Positions 1 to 12,991 of a DNA stretch of 64,000 bases are shown here, piece after piece. Every line of letters starts with the position of its first letter. Within the stretch, counting starts at the first letter, position 1. The translations under genes and the position numbers were made by a program. This DNA comes from Cantharellus purpuraceus (Eukaryota > Basidiomycota > Agaricomycetes > Cantharellales > Hydnaceae): positions 434,001-498,000 of the forward strand of contig JALBUN010000001.1 of assembly GCA_025174535.1 (NCBI GenBank), in the 5' to 3' direction. The notes under the pieces are model-generated. The model did not search any database. It was given only the letters and a program-made list of their open reading frames with translations, and was not told the DNA's origin.

Positions 1-535
1 GCGCAACGGAAAACGTCATCGACACTTTAGGGCACATGAAATACTCCAGCACACTCAAGCAACAGCCATTTCGAGGTCCCACACTACGAGGGCCACCGAA
101 TAACCACCAACCAGCTAAGAAAAGGCCAACGTGACATGCGACAAGATATCCAGTTCGACGCTTGTGGCTCAGAGGAGGTGTAATAACGGTGCAGAGCGCA
201 TGGGCTGCTCTTTGGTGGTGTCATCACGACACGGATGCAAAGGCATGGCATACCACGGCAACCTCAACCTAACGAAACGTTTATATTACTGTAGGATCAA
301 AAACAGGAGAATCAAAGCCTCGTAGTACAAATCATGACGCATCAAACCATGCTATGGGAAGGAGAGCTATTGAAACACCTTCCCCTTCGCTGCTGATTAG
401 AGGGCGGTAACCCTTGCTAGATACTATTTAAAAACGAATTAGCATCATGCTCGAGACAAATAATACGTCATAGCTAACAAAAACTCTCGTAGCAGCGAGC
501 GTGCCTCGAAAGTGGCGGGCATCCAACAACACGTC
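1..535. other. Intergenic, no gene recognised
   Basis: No reading frame here resembles a known protein and none continues into a plausible exon chain. The stretch lies downstream of the minus-strand glycerol-3-phosphate dehydrogenase gene, so its right end should hold that gene's 3' UTR. I see no tRNA or repeat. Confidence 0.6.
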
Positions 536-2178
536 TCACAGCCCGAGTTTCCCCAAGAGCTCCTTTGCAGCGCCTCCCACATCGCACGGGAGATCAATCT
601 CTGCCACCGCCGGATGTTCCATCAACCACCGCGCCTGGTCCATAGCCGGTACACCTACACCCCATCATCAGGCAAAAAAAAAAAAAAAAGAGTCAACACA
701 TAACACTCACCCTCGTACAACACGCCATACACACCCAGCGCAATCGGCGCATGCATCCCCAACCTGTCAATAATAGCCTTCGCCCCCTTCGCCGTCGCCA
801 CCCCCTCCGCCACACTCCCCAAACTCCCCAATATCTCCTCCAGCCGCTCCCCGCGCCCCAACCGCAGCCCCACCGTGTAGTTCCGGCTCGTCTTGGAGCT
901 GCACGTGAGGAATAGATCGCCCACGCCCGCCAGGGTCAGAAACGTGAGCGGCGCCGCGCCGTAGGCCGTTCCGATGCGCGTCATTTCCGCCAATGCGCGC
1001 GTTATTAGGCCTGTGGGGGATCAGAGGTCAGAACCATATATCAACGCGGTCTCCCCCACGTACCCGCGCGCGTGTTATTCTCGAACCCCAGGCCCTCGGC
1101 GATACCCGCTGCAATGGCATACACGTTTTTGAGCGCACCGGCAAGCTCGACGCCGATGGGGTCCGTCCCTGTGTAGCTGATGATGGGCGGTTGGAGTGTG
1201 TGAAATGCTGACAAGGGATAGCGAGAGGGGACTGACCATCGGAACCATGGCTGATGGAATAGTTTCGATGTTCTCTTGGCGTGGTATGTCGATAATGAAG
1301 TCACCGATACCGTCGTCGGCTGACGGCGAACGACTGTGTTTCAATTCGATGAGTGGTGTGGGCGTCTGTTGATCAAACACGCACTCTCTGTAGCAAAGGA
1401 AGGGCCGGACTGTATTCGGACATGTGGGGGGGGGATCACTGAGCAGGTGCGGGAGAGGGAAAGACATGTAAATGGCGCACGAGAAACGACGCGACGCACG
1501 CGACGTCTTTTCCGAGGGTGTCTGCGACGATCTCGAGGGTGAGCGCGTTGGTCTGGGACTCGATGCCCTTGTTCACGAAGATGAAGAGCGGGTCGCGCGA
1601 CGCGGCGGGGGGGTGGCGGCCAGGGGGCGGTTGTGGGAGGCGGGGCTTGAGGTGCGCAAGGGTCTGCCTGAAGCGCCGTGGGCATGTGCGTCTGCGAGGC
1701 GCATATAGGGATAGACACGCACCTCAGCCCCTCGGTGGGCACGGCGAACACCAAGACGTCCATGTCCCGCAGCGTCTGGGACGTGGGCAGGTCAGGGCCG
1801 ACGGCGCGTACCTCTGCGGGGAAGACGTGGCCTTTATGACAGGTTGGGTGAGTATGCGTGCTGTTCAGGGCTTGAACTACCGCGGCAGAACGCGACCACA
1901 GCAGCACGTTGTGCGATGCGTCGGCGAGGTGGTCTGCAAGGCACGACCCTAGCGCCATAATGCGAGTCAACCACGCAGTCGTCGCTCCGTGAAGCAGAGC
2001 AACAGCCCTCACCAAAGTTGCCGCTGCCGAAAATACAGACTTGCTGAGGCGTGCATTTGATATGAGACATTCCGTGTCGTAGCCCAGTAGAATAGCCACG
2101 AAAAAGAGAGAGACGGGCGGGTGTGGGGCAGCCTGCAGCAGACCTGGGCAGTGCGGCTGCAACGCTTATGCGGAGCAT
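536..2178 (-). CDS. NAD-dependent glycerol-3-phosphate dehydrogenase
   Basis: Reduces dihydroxyacetone phosphate to sn-glycerol-3-phosphate with NADH, for glycerol/osmolyte and phospholipid synthesis. The gene is split into several short exons. In order they show the Rossmann motif CIFGSGNFG near the N-terminus, [37 protein letters not shown], the catalytic-lysine segment [17 protein letters not shown] with FENNTRAG, then [18 protein letters not shown] and a final exon ending KELLGKLGL. The last junction is clear: TAC GAG G / GT GTA CCG joins YEG to VPAMDQARW. The ATG at 2178 was chosen because a GTG lies just before it and no earlier ATG is in frame. The first ~35 residues are Arg/Ala-rich, so a mitochondrial presequence is possible, but an unseen 5' exon could change this. 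The last intron (plus-strand 665-682) has a long A-run. It shares a 128-bp divergent promoter with the syntaxin gene. The identity is secure; exact exon edges in the N-terminal third are not. Confidence 0.93.
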
Positions 2179-2306
2179 GGTCACGTGAGCGTCAGGATGA
2201 CTCAGCGTGTGCTGTCCCCGTCATCCCTTTTTCTAATTAGACTGTCATTCGTTCCTTTTCCGTAGACTCTTTCCATCTACTTGCCTGCCTATTTCCAAAC
2301 ATAAAG
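2179..2306. promoter_or_regulatory. Divergent promoter between G3P dehydrogenase and SED5
   Basis: Only 128 bp separate the two start codons, so one short region must drive both genes. It holds an E-box CACGTG at 2182-2187 and a Gcn4/AP-1-type site ATGACTCA at 2197-2204, followed by a T/C-rich stretch before the plus-strand start. Function is inferred from the motifs only. Confidence 0.5.
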
Positions 2307-3660
2307 ATGCCGGTACAGGACCGCACGCACGAGTTCCGCGCCTGTGTCGACTCCATCCGCACGCGCAGCGCAGGGCGCAACCACTCCGCGAAGAAGCAGC
2401 CGCTGTTGCCGAATGGAAAGCATGTGTCGCCGAAGAGCGAGTTTTCGAGGATGGCGGCGGGGATTGGGAAGGATATTGCGAAGACGAGTGCGAATTTGGG
2501 AAAGTTGGCGCAGCGTGAGTGGGATGTGGTTATGTGTGTGTGACGTGGAGGTGCTGACGGGTCGGCGTGTGTAGTGGCGAAGCGCAAGACGCTGTTCGAT
2601 GACCGGCCTATGGAGATTAGCGTGGGTGTTTAGAGCTGGGGTCGTCTCTTGGGTCGGCACTGATGGGCAGCCCTCCCCCTTAGGAGCTGACACATTGGAT
2701 AAAGCAAGACATTGCAAAGATAAACAAGGAAATCGCATCCCTCCAGGCGTACGTCCGCGCACAAAAGTCGCCAGCGTCGCAGGGGCGCACCAAGCAGATC
2801 GAGGAGCATAACAGCAATGTCGTCATGATGCTGCAGAGCAAACTGGCGAGCACGAGCATGAGTTTTAAGGATGTGTTGGAGATCCGGACGCAGGTGCGTT
2901 GGTTCTTTGGCCGTGGGACGCGGGGGGTGTTGACCCTTGGGGGTAGAATATGAAAGAGACAAAGGACCGCACGGAGCAATTCATGTACTCGACGGCACAG
3001 TCTGCCAACCCGGCGCCCTCGAGTACGTCGGTTTGCGTGTGTCCCCCAAACCGTGGCTAACGTGGCTGACCCCACACGTTACGCGCAGATTCCCTCCTGT
3101 TTGCATCACAAAGAGATGGTGCGCAGTCGCGGCAACAAGACGCCAAGGGCAAGGGGCGTGCGGTGCAAGACGGGGACGTCCTGGCGTTAGACATGGGCAG
3201 CGCCGAGGCGGGCACTGGGCAGAACGGCGGGGACGCGTTCATGCAGATGCAAATCATGGAGCAACAGGCACGTCGTGTTCACCCCCCCCTCATCCCGCTC
3301 AAGCTAAGAGACCCTTTGCAGGACACATACATACAAACCCGCTCGACGGCCATCGAGTCCATCGAGTCGACGATCGCCGAGCTAGGGCAGATATTCACAC
3401 AGCTCGCGACGATGGTGGCAGAGCAGCGAGAGACCGTGCAGCGTATCGACGCAGACACCGCGGACATTGCCAGCAACGTCTCTGGCGCGCAGCGGGAGCT
3501 CTTAAAGTATTACGCCAGTATATCTAGTAATCGATGGCTCATGCTTAAAGTCTTTGGCGTTCTCATCGTATTTGTGAGTCGGTGTTTTCCCAAGTCGAGA
3601 GAGAGACGTGGGACTGATGGTGTTGGTGTTTAGTTTTTAGCTTTCATTCTGGTGTCGTGA
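2307..3660 (+). CDS. SED5: SED5/syntaxin-5-type t-SNARE
   Basis: Qa-SNARE of the cis-Golgi that accepts ER-derived and intra-Golgi vesicles. The first exon encodes MPVQDRTHEFRACVDSIR, the conserved N-terminal peptide of the Sed5/syntaxin-5 family that binds the Sly1 SM protein. Later exons give the N-terminal three-helix region (HWIKQDIAKINKEIASLQAY), a linker, and the SNARE helix with the zero-layer glutamine in ELGQIFTQLATMVAEQRE. The C-terminal membrane anchor is WLMLKVFGVLIVF joined across the last intron to FLAFILVS, with TGA at 3658-3660. At least five introns of about 50-60 bp are seen. All parts are in the expected order and the length is about normal, so the gene looks intact. Confidence 0.96.
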
Positions 3661-3852
3661 TACAGGCGGGCCTAGCATACAGTAGATTTGAGACATTTCT
3701 TGCGTGTTTTTATTCCGTGGACTATGTACACTTGCGAGATGGTAGTGAGTTTGCGTGTGGGTCCAAGTCACGTGACTTGCTGTTCAAGGCGGCTTGCAGT
3801 TTTTCACCGACTTCACACACGTAAAGACAGTCACCGCTGCCGCTAGAGGACA
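3661..3852. promoter_or_regulatory. Promoter region with 14-bp palindromic E-box
   Basis: This 192-bp gap separates the SED5 stop from the GDP-L-fucose synthase start. It contains the perfect 14-bp palindrome AAGTCACGTGACTT (3765-3778), centred on CACGTG, about 75 bp upstream of the ATG. A bHLH-type factor is the expected binder; this is inferred from motif only. Confidence 0.45.
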
Positions 3853-5284
<1,432 letters not shown>

Positions 5285-5405
5285 CTAGACTTGTATTAGC
5301 AACATGGTCATCGATGGTTAGCTAATAGACGCCGGTATCACGTGGCCCATCGGTTGTTCTTCCATTTTTTCTGAGCGTCTGTCGAGACCTCTCTTTTTCT
5401 TTTCC
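5285..5405. promoter_or_regulatory. Short promoter of the ankyrin/CCCH gene
   Basis: The 121-bp gap before the next start codon again carries CACGTG (5339-5344), followed by a T/C-rich stretch up to the ATG at 5406. This is the third consecutive intergenic region with this hexamer. Confidence 0.4.
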
Positions 5406-8400
5406 ATGGTCTCCACTCTCTGGAAAGCTTGCCAGGATGGGGACGACCACCGCGTTGATGAGCTGCTCAGCGACCCCAGCAGCGTCGACCTCGAGATAAA
5501 GGGTCCGTCCTCCCCCTCCGCTCCCCCCATTGTCTCACCTCTTCTCCCGCAGACCACACCGGCGTCACGCCCCTCATCCAGGCCGTCAAGGGTGGCCATG
5601 TCAACATTGTAAAGGCGCTCCTCGCCAAGGGCGCCGATCCCACCAACGCCTCCGCCCAGGGCAGGCCGGAGACCTACACCACCGACCCCCACATCCTCCA
5701 CCTCCTCGCTGCCGCCCGTGGCGAGCCCGTCATGTCCTATCCGGACCCCGCCCAGTACTACCCGTACCCCCAGTACGCCCCGTATCCCGGCTACCCAGAT
5801 CCTGCGCAGTGGTATCCGCACCCGCCACCCCCGCCCCCGCCCCCGCCGCCCCCGCAGTCCCACCCGCAGGACGGCGACCACAGCGCCAACCTGCCCCCGC
5901 CCGAGGTGGCGCGCAACATCCCCTGCAGGTGTGTACATGTCGGCCTGTGCGTGGCTTGTCTGCTGACGCTCGCTCTGTGAGGTATTACCCGGCGTGCCGC
6001 TACGGCGCCGCTTGCGTGTTCGCGCACCCACAGACGCCCTACTTTCCGGGGGCGCTTCCTCCGCCTGCACAGTATCCGCCGCCGCCGCCGCCGCCAGCGG
6101 TGCCGTCCCAGCACCCGCCCCCTAATCTCCCCCCTCCCCCCCACCACCACCACCACCAGCAACAGCACCACTACGATCCGGCAGCATACCCCTACTATCC
6201 GGTGCCGGTGCCGGTGCCAGTGCCGATCTCCCCTGGCTTTGCGCCCCATGGCCACCCGCACCCGCTCCAGCACCCGACGACGACGTCGCCCCCCCACCAC
6301 ATCCGCAGCCATTCGGAGCTCCTCTCTCCGCCGCCCCCGTTCAGCCCCGGATCCGGCCCTGTCCCCGTGCCCCCTCCAGGTCCCGCTGCGGCGGGTCCAG
6401 GCGCGGCACCGGGGCCTGCACAGGGACAGCAAGGTCCTGGCCCGCTTCCCGTCCCGCTGCCGGTGCAGTATCTTCCGCCTCCGCACCCCATGTCCCCCGA
6501 GGCGTACCAGCACATGTACGCAGCGCGCCGTGCCAGTGTGACGAGTCTGGCGTCGTTCCCGTCGCCCGTTGCGCTGGACCCGGCTGCCGCCGTGTTGAAG
6601 GACGGAGCGGGCGGTGGCACGATGAACGGCGGTGCAGGTGCAGGTGGGAATGGCGCCGCGGGCGGCAGGAATGGGGAGGGCGCGAATGGGCGGCCGCGGA
6701 GAGGGAGTGCGGCGGGTTTTCGGGATGCGCGTGGGCCGTCGTATGGAGGGCGGAAGCCGCCGTGTCTGTTCTTCCCCAGTGGACGCTGTCGCAATGGGTG
6801 CGTCGCCTGCGTTTCGTGTCTTTTGCGTCTCTGATGGAGTTTATAGCGACGGCTGCCGGTTTCCGCATATTGCGCCGGAGAATGGCTCTACGCCGCAGCC
6901 ACGAGGCAATGGCAATAATAGCTATGCGCCGCGGTCGAGGGCGGGGTATTATGGCGGGTATGGGAATTTAGAAGAGAGGTTGGCGGGCATGGGAGAGGTG
7001 GGTTCTTGTTGACTTGGCATGGCCCCCCTTTCTCTCTTTTTATATGAGGCGGGGCATGTGGGGCTGGTGTGGAGCTGCTTTGGCAGTGGATGGATCACGG
7101 GTGTTTGTGGCGTGCCAATTTTTTTTTTTTTTTTTTTTTTTGCTTCCGCGTTTCGCATCATCGGCGCGTCAAGTTTTTTCACTGGTTCTGATGCGCGCGT
7201 TTTCTCTCTCTTTTACAGTCGTCTCTCTCTTCAGCCGCCGGCCATGCCGACACAGCAGCGGGAGGACATGGCGGGAATGACGCCGGGGGCGCCGGGTCTT
7301 TGTCCTTGTCTGTGTCGGGGTACGGTACGGGGTCTGCGGGTGCGGCCCCGCCTCATGGGCTTGGCACTGGCTCTGGCACTGGCACTGGCACTGGCACTGG
7401 CTCTGGCATTGGCTCTGGCGCAGGCTCGGGCTTGAGCGGAGGGTTAGTGTCTGGTGCTGCTGCTTCTGCGCCGGGTGGGAAAGGCGGAGGAGGAGGAGGA
7501 GGAGGAGGAGGGGGGAAGGGACACCACCATGGAAAGATGAAGCACAATGCGGGGTATCATGTTGGGCATGGGCATGGGGAGGGGCAGGGGGGGACGATGC
7601 ATCGACAGCAGGAACAGCAACAGCGGGAGCAGCAGCAGCGGGAACGGGAACGGGAGCGGGAGCGGGAACAGCGTGTGCCGAGTGCGGATGAGTTTCCGGT
7701 GTTGCAGGCGAATGGACATGGACATGGGCATGGGCATGGGCAGGGGCAGGGGCAGTGGGCGCGTGGGACGAGTCCGGCGTCGTCTGCGTCTGCGTCTGCG
7801 TCTGGCACCGGTACCGGCGGGGTGTCGTCGACAGAGACTGCACGTGTGATGGGAGGAGGGGGCAGTCAAGGTGGACATGGACATGGGGTACCCCGGTCGA
7901 GGTCGGGTGTGTCGGGAGCGGCGTCGGGAGCGGCGGTGGTGGGTGCGGGGGTGGGGGCGAGATCTGGATCTGGATCTGGCGCGTTGACGCCGACGCCGGT
8001 GGTGGTGACGCCGTCGTCTACTCTGGTTGGTGTACATGCGCCTGGGTCTGGGTCTGGGACCGGGAGTGGGAGTGGGGCGGGGGTGGTGGCGAATGGACAT
8101 GCGCATATGAATGGGTGGGCGAATGCGATGAATGGGACGGGGCCGACTGCTGCGCAGTTGTTGCGGGAGAAGGAGAGGGAGAAGGAGAGGGAGAGGGGGA
8201 TGGGGGGTGGGGTGGGAAGTGGGAGGTCGTCGCCTAGGGCTGGGAAGGTGGGTGTTTGGATTTTATTTTATTTTTTCTTTATTGTGTTTTACTGACGTGG
8301 GTGTGGTTTGGCTTTCTCATAGGATGTAAAAGCACAGGCTGGCGCCGCCTCTGCAGGAGCCACCACCACCAACACCCCAGGACCTACTGCTGCGAGTGCT

Positions 8401-8520
8401 CCTCCTTCGCTGAATGGGAGTACGTCCTCGGCGCCAGCTGCGGGAGGTTCTCCTGTTCAGGAAAATTTGGCTTCAAAGGGCAAGCCGACGACGACGGCGG
8501 AGGTGCAGGTCTTGGCGTAG
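5406..8520 (+). CDS. Ankyrin-repeat and CCCH zinc-finger protein
   Basis: Probable RNA-binding regulatory protein. Exon 1 (5406-5502) and exon 2 together encode an N-terminal ankyrin unit (MVSTLWKACQDGDDHRVDEL, then TPLIQAVKGGHVNIVKALLA). A Pro/Tyr-rich stretch leads to a first C3H1 finger (CRYYPACRYGAACVFAH) formed across an intron. After a long Pro/His-rich low-complexity linker comes a second finger (CLFFPSGRCRNG joined across an intron to DGCRFPH). The remaining exons are extremely Gly/Ser/His-rich, with runs encoded by GGN and GCACTG-type tandem repeats (about 7360-7520 and 7690-7750). The last exon ends TTAEVQVLA, TAG at 8518-8520. The total is roughly 900 residues. The layout is like fungal ankyrin-CCCH proteins of unknown RNA target. 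The tandem repeats make allelic length variation likely. A diverged copy of its 3' end lies at 48230-49110. Confidence 0.88.
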
Positions 8521-10449
8521 GACCCTTGCCTCCCCACCGTGGTCTGCCTAGTTGAGAGCGAGGCGGGGTGGGTGGGGACCGCGTTATACACGCCCAGCAT
8601 GCCATGCAAAAAAAAAAATTTTTTTTTTTTTTTTCATCACTAGTTTTCAACTCGACTCTTCTTGGTTTTCGGCTCCGATGATGATTCGGGGTACATGTGG
8701 CTTTTTCTGCTTTTCTCTCATCTATCCTCTCTCTCCTCTCTCTCTCTTTTTTCCTCCCCACCAATCCAACCCGCTCATCTGGCATGCAATCTACAATGGT
8801 TATATCCTTTTACTGTGTTTTTTTTTTTTTTTTGCTTTTAATGTGTTTGGGCTTTGTTGGGCTTGGGCCACGGATTTTTGGGGGTACGCGGTATCGCGGA
8901 TCATGGTATCGTTCGATTCTATGCCTACGGCTGTTTTGTGCGCGTTGTTCGGGTCTCCCTTCCACCCAACCTCGCGTCATCGTCATCGTTGTCCTCGTCG
9001 TTGTCCTCGTCGTTGTCCCCGGAAGTCGTAGCGACGCAGCACCGGCGGCTCACTATCCATCGACATTGCAGCGCACACCGTTTTGGCAAGAAATCAAAAA
9101 AAAAAAGAAAAAACCCTCGATGCATCTTGGAGAACGTGCGAGTACGAGTACGAGTACCTCGATCCGTGGCCGGGCTGGCTGGGCTTGTACATTTTGCTTG
9201 CTTTTTTTTTTTTTTTCTGGAGTTTTTGTTTTTGTTTTTTTTTTTTTTTTTTTTTTTTTTGTTGTTGTTGTGGGTTTTGTCCCCCCTTACCCCCTACCCC
9301 TCCAAATCCCGTTTTTCGCCCAACATCCCACACTCAATAATGCCATTTTGCCACCATCCGCTGGCTAGACAACATTTCAGTTCATTCGTCTTGGACTTGC
9401 AGCTTTCCTTCCCCCCCCCCCCTCTCCCACTGCCCCCCCCTTTGGTACCCCCACACCCGCACCCGCACCTGCACCCTGCACCGCGCAGCCTACCGCATCA
9501 CACCACCTTTGTTCCAACTCATTATGCTGGTTCCTTGTCTTTGAGTATCCTTACACCTTCTCCCCACTCCCCTACCCCCTTCCCCGTTTCCAACCCCCCC
9601 ACCATCTCTTCAATTGCCCATTATGCTCCATGCGCACCTCTTCTGCTTGCATCATATGGTTTTGCTCATATTTGGCCTCTTTTAGTCACTTGTTTGTTGT
9701 TTTGTCGTTGTTGTTTCCTTTTCCTTTTCCTATTTTTTTTGTTTCCTTCCCCACCGACGCATAACCCCTGCCGCAAGTCGAGAGAGCTCTATATTCACGG
9801 TTTTCTTTTCCTTTTTTTTCTTTTTTTCTCATTTGTTTTGGCCAGCCTCTAAAATTGTTCCTCATATAAAGATAAAAAGATCTCAACGGCGTCGTTTTTC
9901 CCCACATCCCCCCCCCTCCCCCCCTAAACCCCTTTTCCTTTTCCCCGTGTTCTGTCAACTCGGTTTCTCGTTCTGCGTTCTCTCTCATTCATACTCAGAT
10001 GTGTCTTTTGTATGTATGTCGCTGTCTGTCTGTCCATCATTTTTACATCGTCTGTGCATGAGCTTGTGGAGGGATGTGATCTCAGGGTTGGGGTGGGTGG
10101 GTGATGCGTACATGGCCATGTGAGATATCATGAGGCTTCGGTCGTTTTGTGAGGATGCTGTTATTATGCCTTGCATTGGATTCCGACGTACAACACGGTT
10201 ACGGCATTTTTATCATCACATGTAGAATACCAAGCCGTCTTCGATTAATTTATATCTTCCCGGAGAAGAGTTGTTCGAAGGAAGGGTCTTCAATCCTTGC
10301 GATGACTGACGTGAATATATGAATACCCTTACATTCCATCAAACGCGCGACTGCTGAAACACTGCACCCTTGATTGGGTCATGGGTGTGATGATGGTTGG
10401 CTAGAGCTGATTTAATCACCCCGTAACATAAACCACGGTTTTTCTTGTA
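8521..10449. repeat. Low-complexity 3' region, no gene
   Basis: This 1.9-kb stretch holds poly-T tracts (around 8610-8634, 8818-8834, 9206-9219 and 9236-9260), C-runs near 9411-9440 and 9910-9925, and a CGTCGTTGTCCT-type tandem near 8980-9020. Long open frames here are homopolymer artefacts. The first ~800 bp probably form the 3' UTR and downstream flank of the CCCH gene, and are partly duplicated at 48230-48900. Confidence 0.6.
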
Positions 10450-11162
10450 TCATACAGGTCTAGCGATCCCCGGTAGAGTGGGCATGCTGGAGAGAACCGC
10501 GGTAAGACGGTTCCCGAAAAGATAAATGACCGCGGTGAAGACGACCCAGACGAGAATGGTATAGCCCAAATCCACCGTTGTTGGTGTCTGAGATGAACGA
10601 GTCCCGCAAAAAATAGGGAAGGGGGAAAGCTGGATTAGGAACGGGGATGCTATGCAGTTATGGACGCGCTGAAAATGTCGCTTGTAAGCCCCCAATGGCG
10701 CGAGCGCGGATCCAGGAGATGCCGATGCGTACTTTGCAAGCTAGCCTTCAATAATTGCAAAGGCAGCGTGGATGGTGTGAAGGAAGACGTGGGTTTGAAT
10801 CGTTCCGAGGATTTCCTGCAACCATACGCTTTGTGGATCTTTCCTGCAATTCCCGGCTTTAGATAGGGAAAGGGGTTGGAATTGCTGCGAATTGCTGCGA
10901 ACAGGCCAGCCTGAGGCACATCAGACTTTGTTCTTGTAATGATGTAATTAAATTTGAACTCATGAATACCAAGAGTGTCAAGTCCATGTTGCCATAACGA
11001 TACCAGTTCCTTTGTCTTCATCTCTTTCTTGAGGTATGTGTCCTTCTTTAGCTGATTACATGCTTGGCTGAGAACATGACCGCAGTCGCGCCCAGTTGTC
11101 AAGCGCTTCACGTTGCGCAGCGATAAATACCGTAAACGTGCACTAATTCCGTTCCGCGGCAT
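10450..11162 (-). CDS. Weak hypothetical membrane-protein gene
   Basis: Two minus-strand frames could be exons of one gene. The upstream one (11162 to 10650) starts MPRNGISARLRYLSL and matches nothing I recognise. The downstream one has a convincing hydrophobic span, DLGYTILVWVVFTAVIYLFG, and ends SMPTLPGIARPV at a TGA (10450-10452). Splicing between them is not settled, and a third frame between them also has a hydrophobic helix. It may be a decayed gene. It lies head-to-head with the F-box gene, four bases away, which makes the proposed start doubtful. Confidence 0.25.
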
Positions 11163-11166
11163 TGGA

Positions 11167-12991
11167 ATGCCTTCGTGGAGTCCGAGAGAGTACGTATCAG
11201 GATGCTGGATGAGCGATTATCGGTACGAAGGACCAGGATCCACGGAAAGCGGTCACGAGTTCATACTTCATGCTACCCTCGAGCCTGGAGCCGATAGGTA
11301 CTATTCGGGATTCCGAGTGCTTATTGGCTGCAAGAACACCGAGGACCTCGCTGCTTTCGTACGTACCGCAGCTGCAAATGTGAACTACTTGTTAACGTGC
11401 GCTTCAGAAAATCAGCGATAATATCGGTTTGACTTCTCTGCATCCTGGAAGAAATGATATAGAGTTGGAAAGGACGAAGCGGAGCCTGCTAGAGTCCCAA
11501 GAAAAGGGATGCAGCCTTGCGAGGAAATGGGCCGAAGGCGATCCCTGTGCCACCGCACCTCTCCCGCTCTGCACGCTGGTGTTCGAGATGACAGGGAGAA
11601 GCGACAGCAAGTGGCATCAAACGAGCATCATATTACATCCACCCGAAGCTACTGAATCTCAGTTTCTACACACGCTATACGATTATGTTGAACTCTGCAC
11701 GCTGAATTCCAGATCATGCGTTCTTTTCCTTCGAACCAACCGCCCCTTCCGAGGGCTGCTCAAGAGTGACAACCTGTTCCGTATGAATCACACTTCACCT
11801 GCGCCCATGGGAATCCTCGCTCACGGAGTAAGGATCCTGCCTCCTTCCGCCTCTCGTCAGCCCTTCGTCAACCTCCCAGAAGAATTGATTCGTATGATCT
11901 TCAAAGAGGCTGTAATGAACCAGTCCAACTGGCGAAAAACATTGATATCTTTGGCGTTGGTTTGCCGCGCGTGGAGTCCAGCATTGGACACCATATATGA
12001 AGATTTCGGCCCGTACAACGCAGGCAGTGTACCCCCAGATGCATTGCAACTTGCGAAAACGCTGGAAATTAGCCCTGATATGGGGAGGAGGATAAGGGTG
12101 TTTGACCTTAGTCACTTTCGAAGAGCCATAGAAGTGTCTGAAACCACTTTCTTGGAACAGGCAAAAGCAATTGTCACAATTCTCCAAACTGCGACGAGGA
12201 TCATGCAGTTGCATGTAATCGACACGCACAGACTGCTGGCACAAGACTTTGTGCGCGCTCTGTGCACTTCTTCCGAAGTCAGGGAGTTTTTGGTCAACCG
12301 TCGCGGACGCACGTTGCTTGAACACAACTACATCTACATCCTGAGTGTCAGCGATATTCTCCGGTGCATGTCCCACTGGCCCTGTATTCACAAACTAACA
12401 ATATATGGCTTTTCCTCGGCGAACGATTTAGACGTCTTACCTACGCCTGCCAACTCTATTAAATCGGTGTTGTTGCAACACGGAACTCTCACACTACCGG
12501 GGCTCCGTTCACTGACCACGTCTTGGAGGTCCGCCTTGCAAGTCGCGACGCTTCAACATATTTCTGGCCTTACGAACGAGGACCTTTTCTCTTGGCTGTC
12601 TGAAGTGGGCCCAACCTTGACATCTCTCACCATTGAATTTTCACCTCTGAATCGTCGATCAGATGAAGAGGAGTATGCCGTCGATGCCGCAATGCCAATT
12701 ATGATTAATCTACGCCATTTGAATCTCGAAGGGGACATTGTCAGTGAATTGGCACTCCTGCGCTATGTTCCGTCCGAGCTGGCACAGCCCGAGCCGTCAT
12801 GGAGACAGTGGTACAGGCTCTCGATCGACAACGCGCCAGGGATCAATGCTCATGGATTCGTGAATGTTCTGAGGACAACCGCGTGGACCACAATCTCAGT
12901 GCGAAATCATATACTTCGGGAGGAGAACACGGAATTGAGCGAGGCAGCCCAGAGAATCGCCAAGGAGAGAAACATTCTTCTCACGATGTGA
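11167..12991 (+). CDS. F-box protein
   Basis: Substrate receptor of an SCF ubiquitin ligase, by family. A phase-0 intron (11360-11408) joins the first exon (MPSWSPREYVSG...EDLAAF) to the long second exon (KISDNIGLTSL...). The spliced length is about 591 codons with no leftover bases, which supports this model. The F-box itself reads FVNLPEELIRMIFKEAV, with the LALVCRAWSPALDTIYE helix following, at about residues 215-270. The C-terminal half has leucine-spaced segments (LPGLRSLTTSW, LRHLNLEGDIV) like the irregular leucine-rich repeats of basidiomycete F-box proteins. The stop is TGA at 12989-12991. The N-terminal 200 residues are not recognised. The ATG at 11167 is the first in-frame ATG; an upstream start is possible. 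Confidence 0.8.

Noticed and set aside
5318..6513. Long minus-strand frames opposite the CCCH gene
   Set aside because: Low-complexity shadows of GC-rich coding repeats on the other strand.
8854..9852. 332-codon open frame rich in Phe, Pro and Ser
   Set aside because: It is produced by poly-T and poly-C tracts in the 3' flank of the CCCH gene. No start context or family resemblance, and two other frames are equally open.
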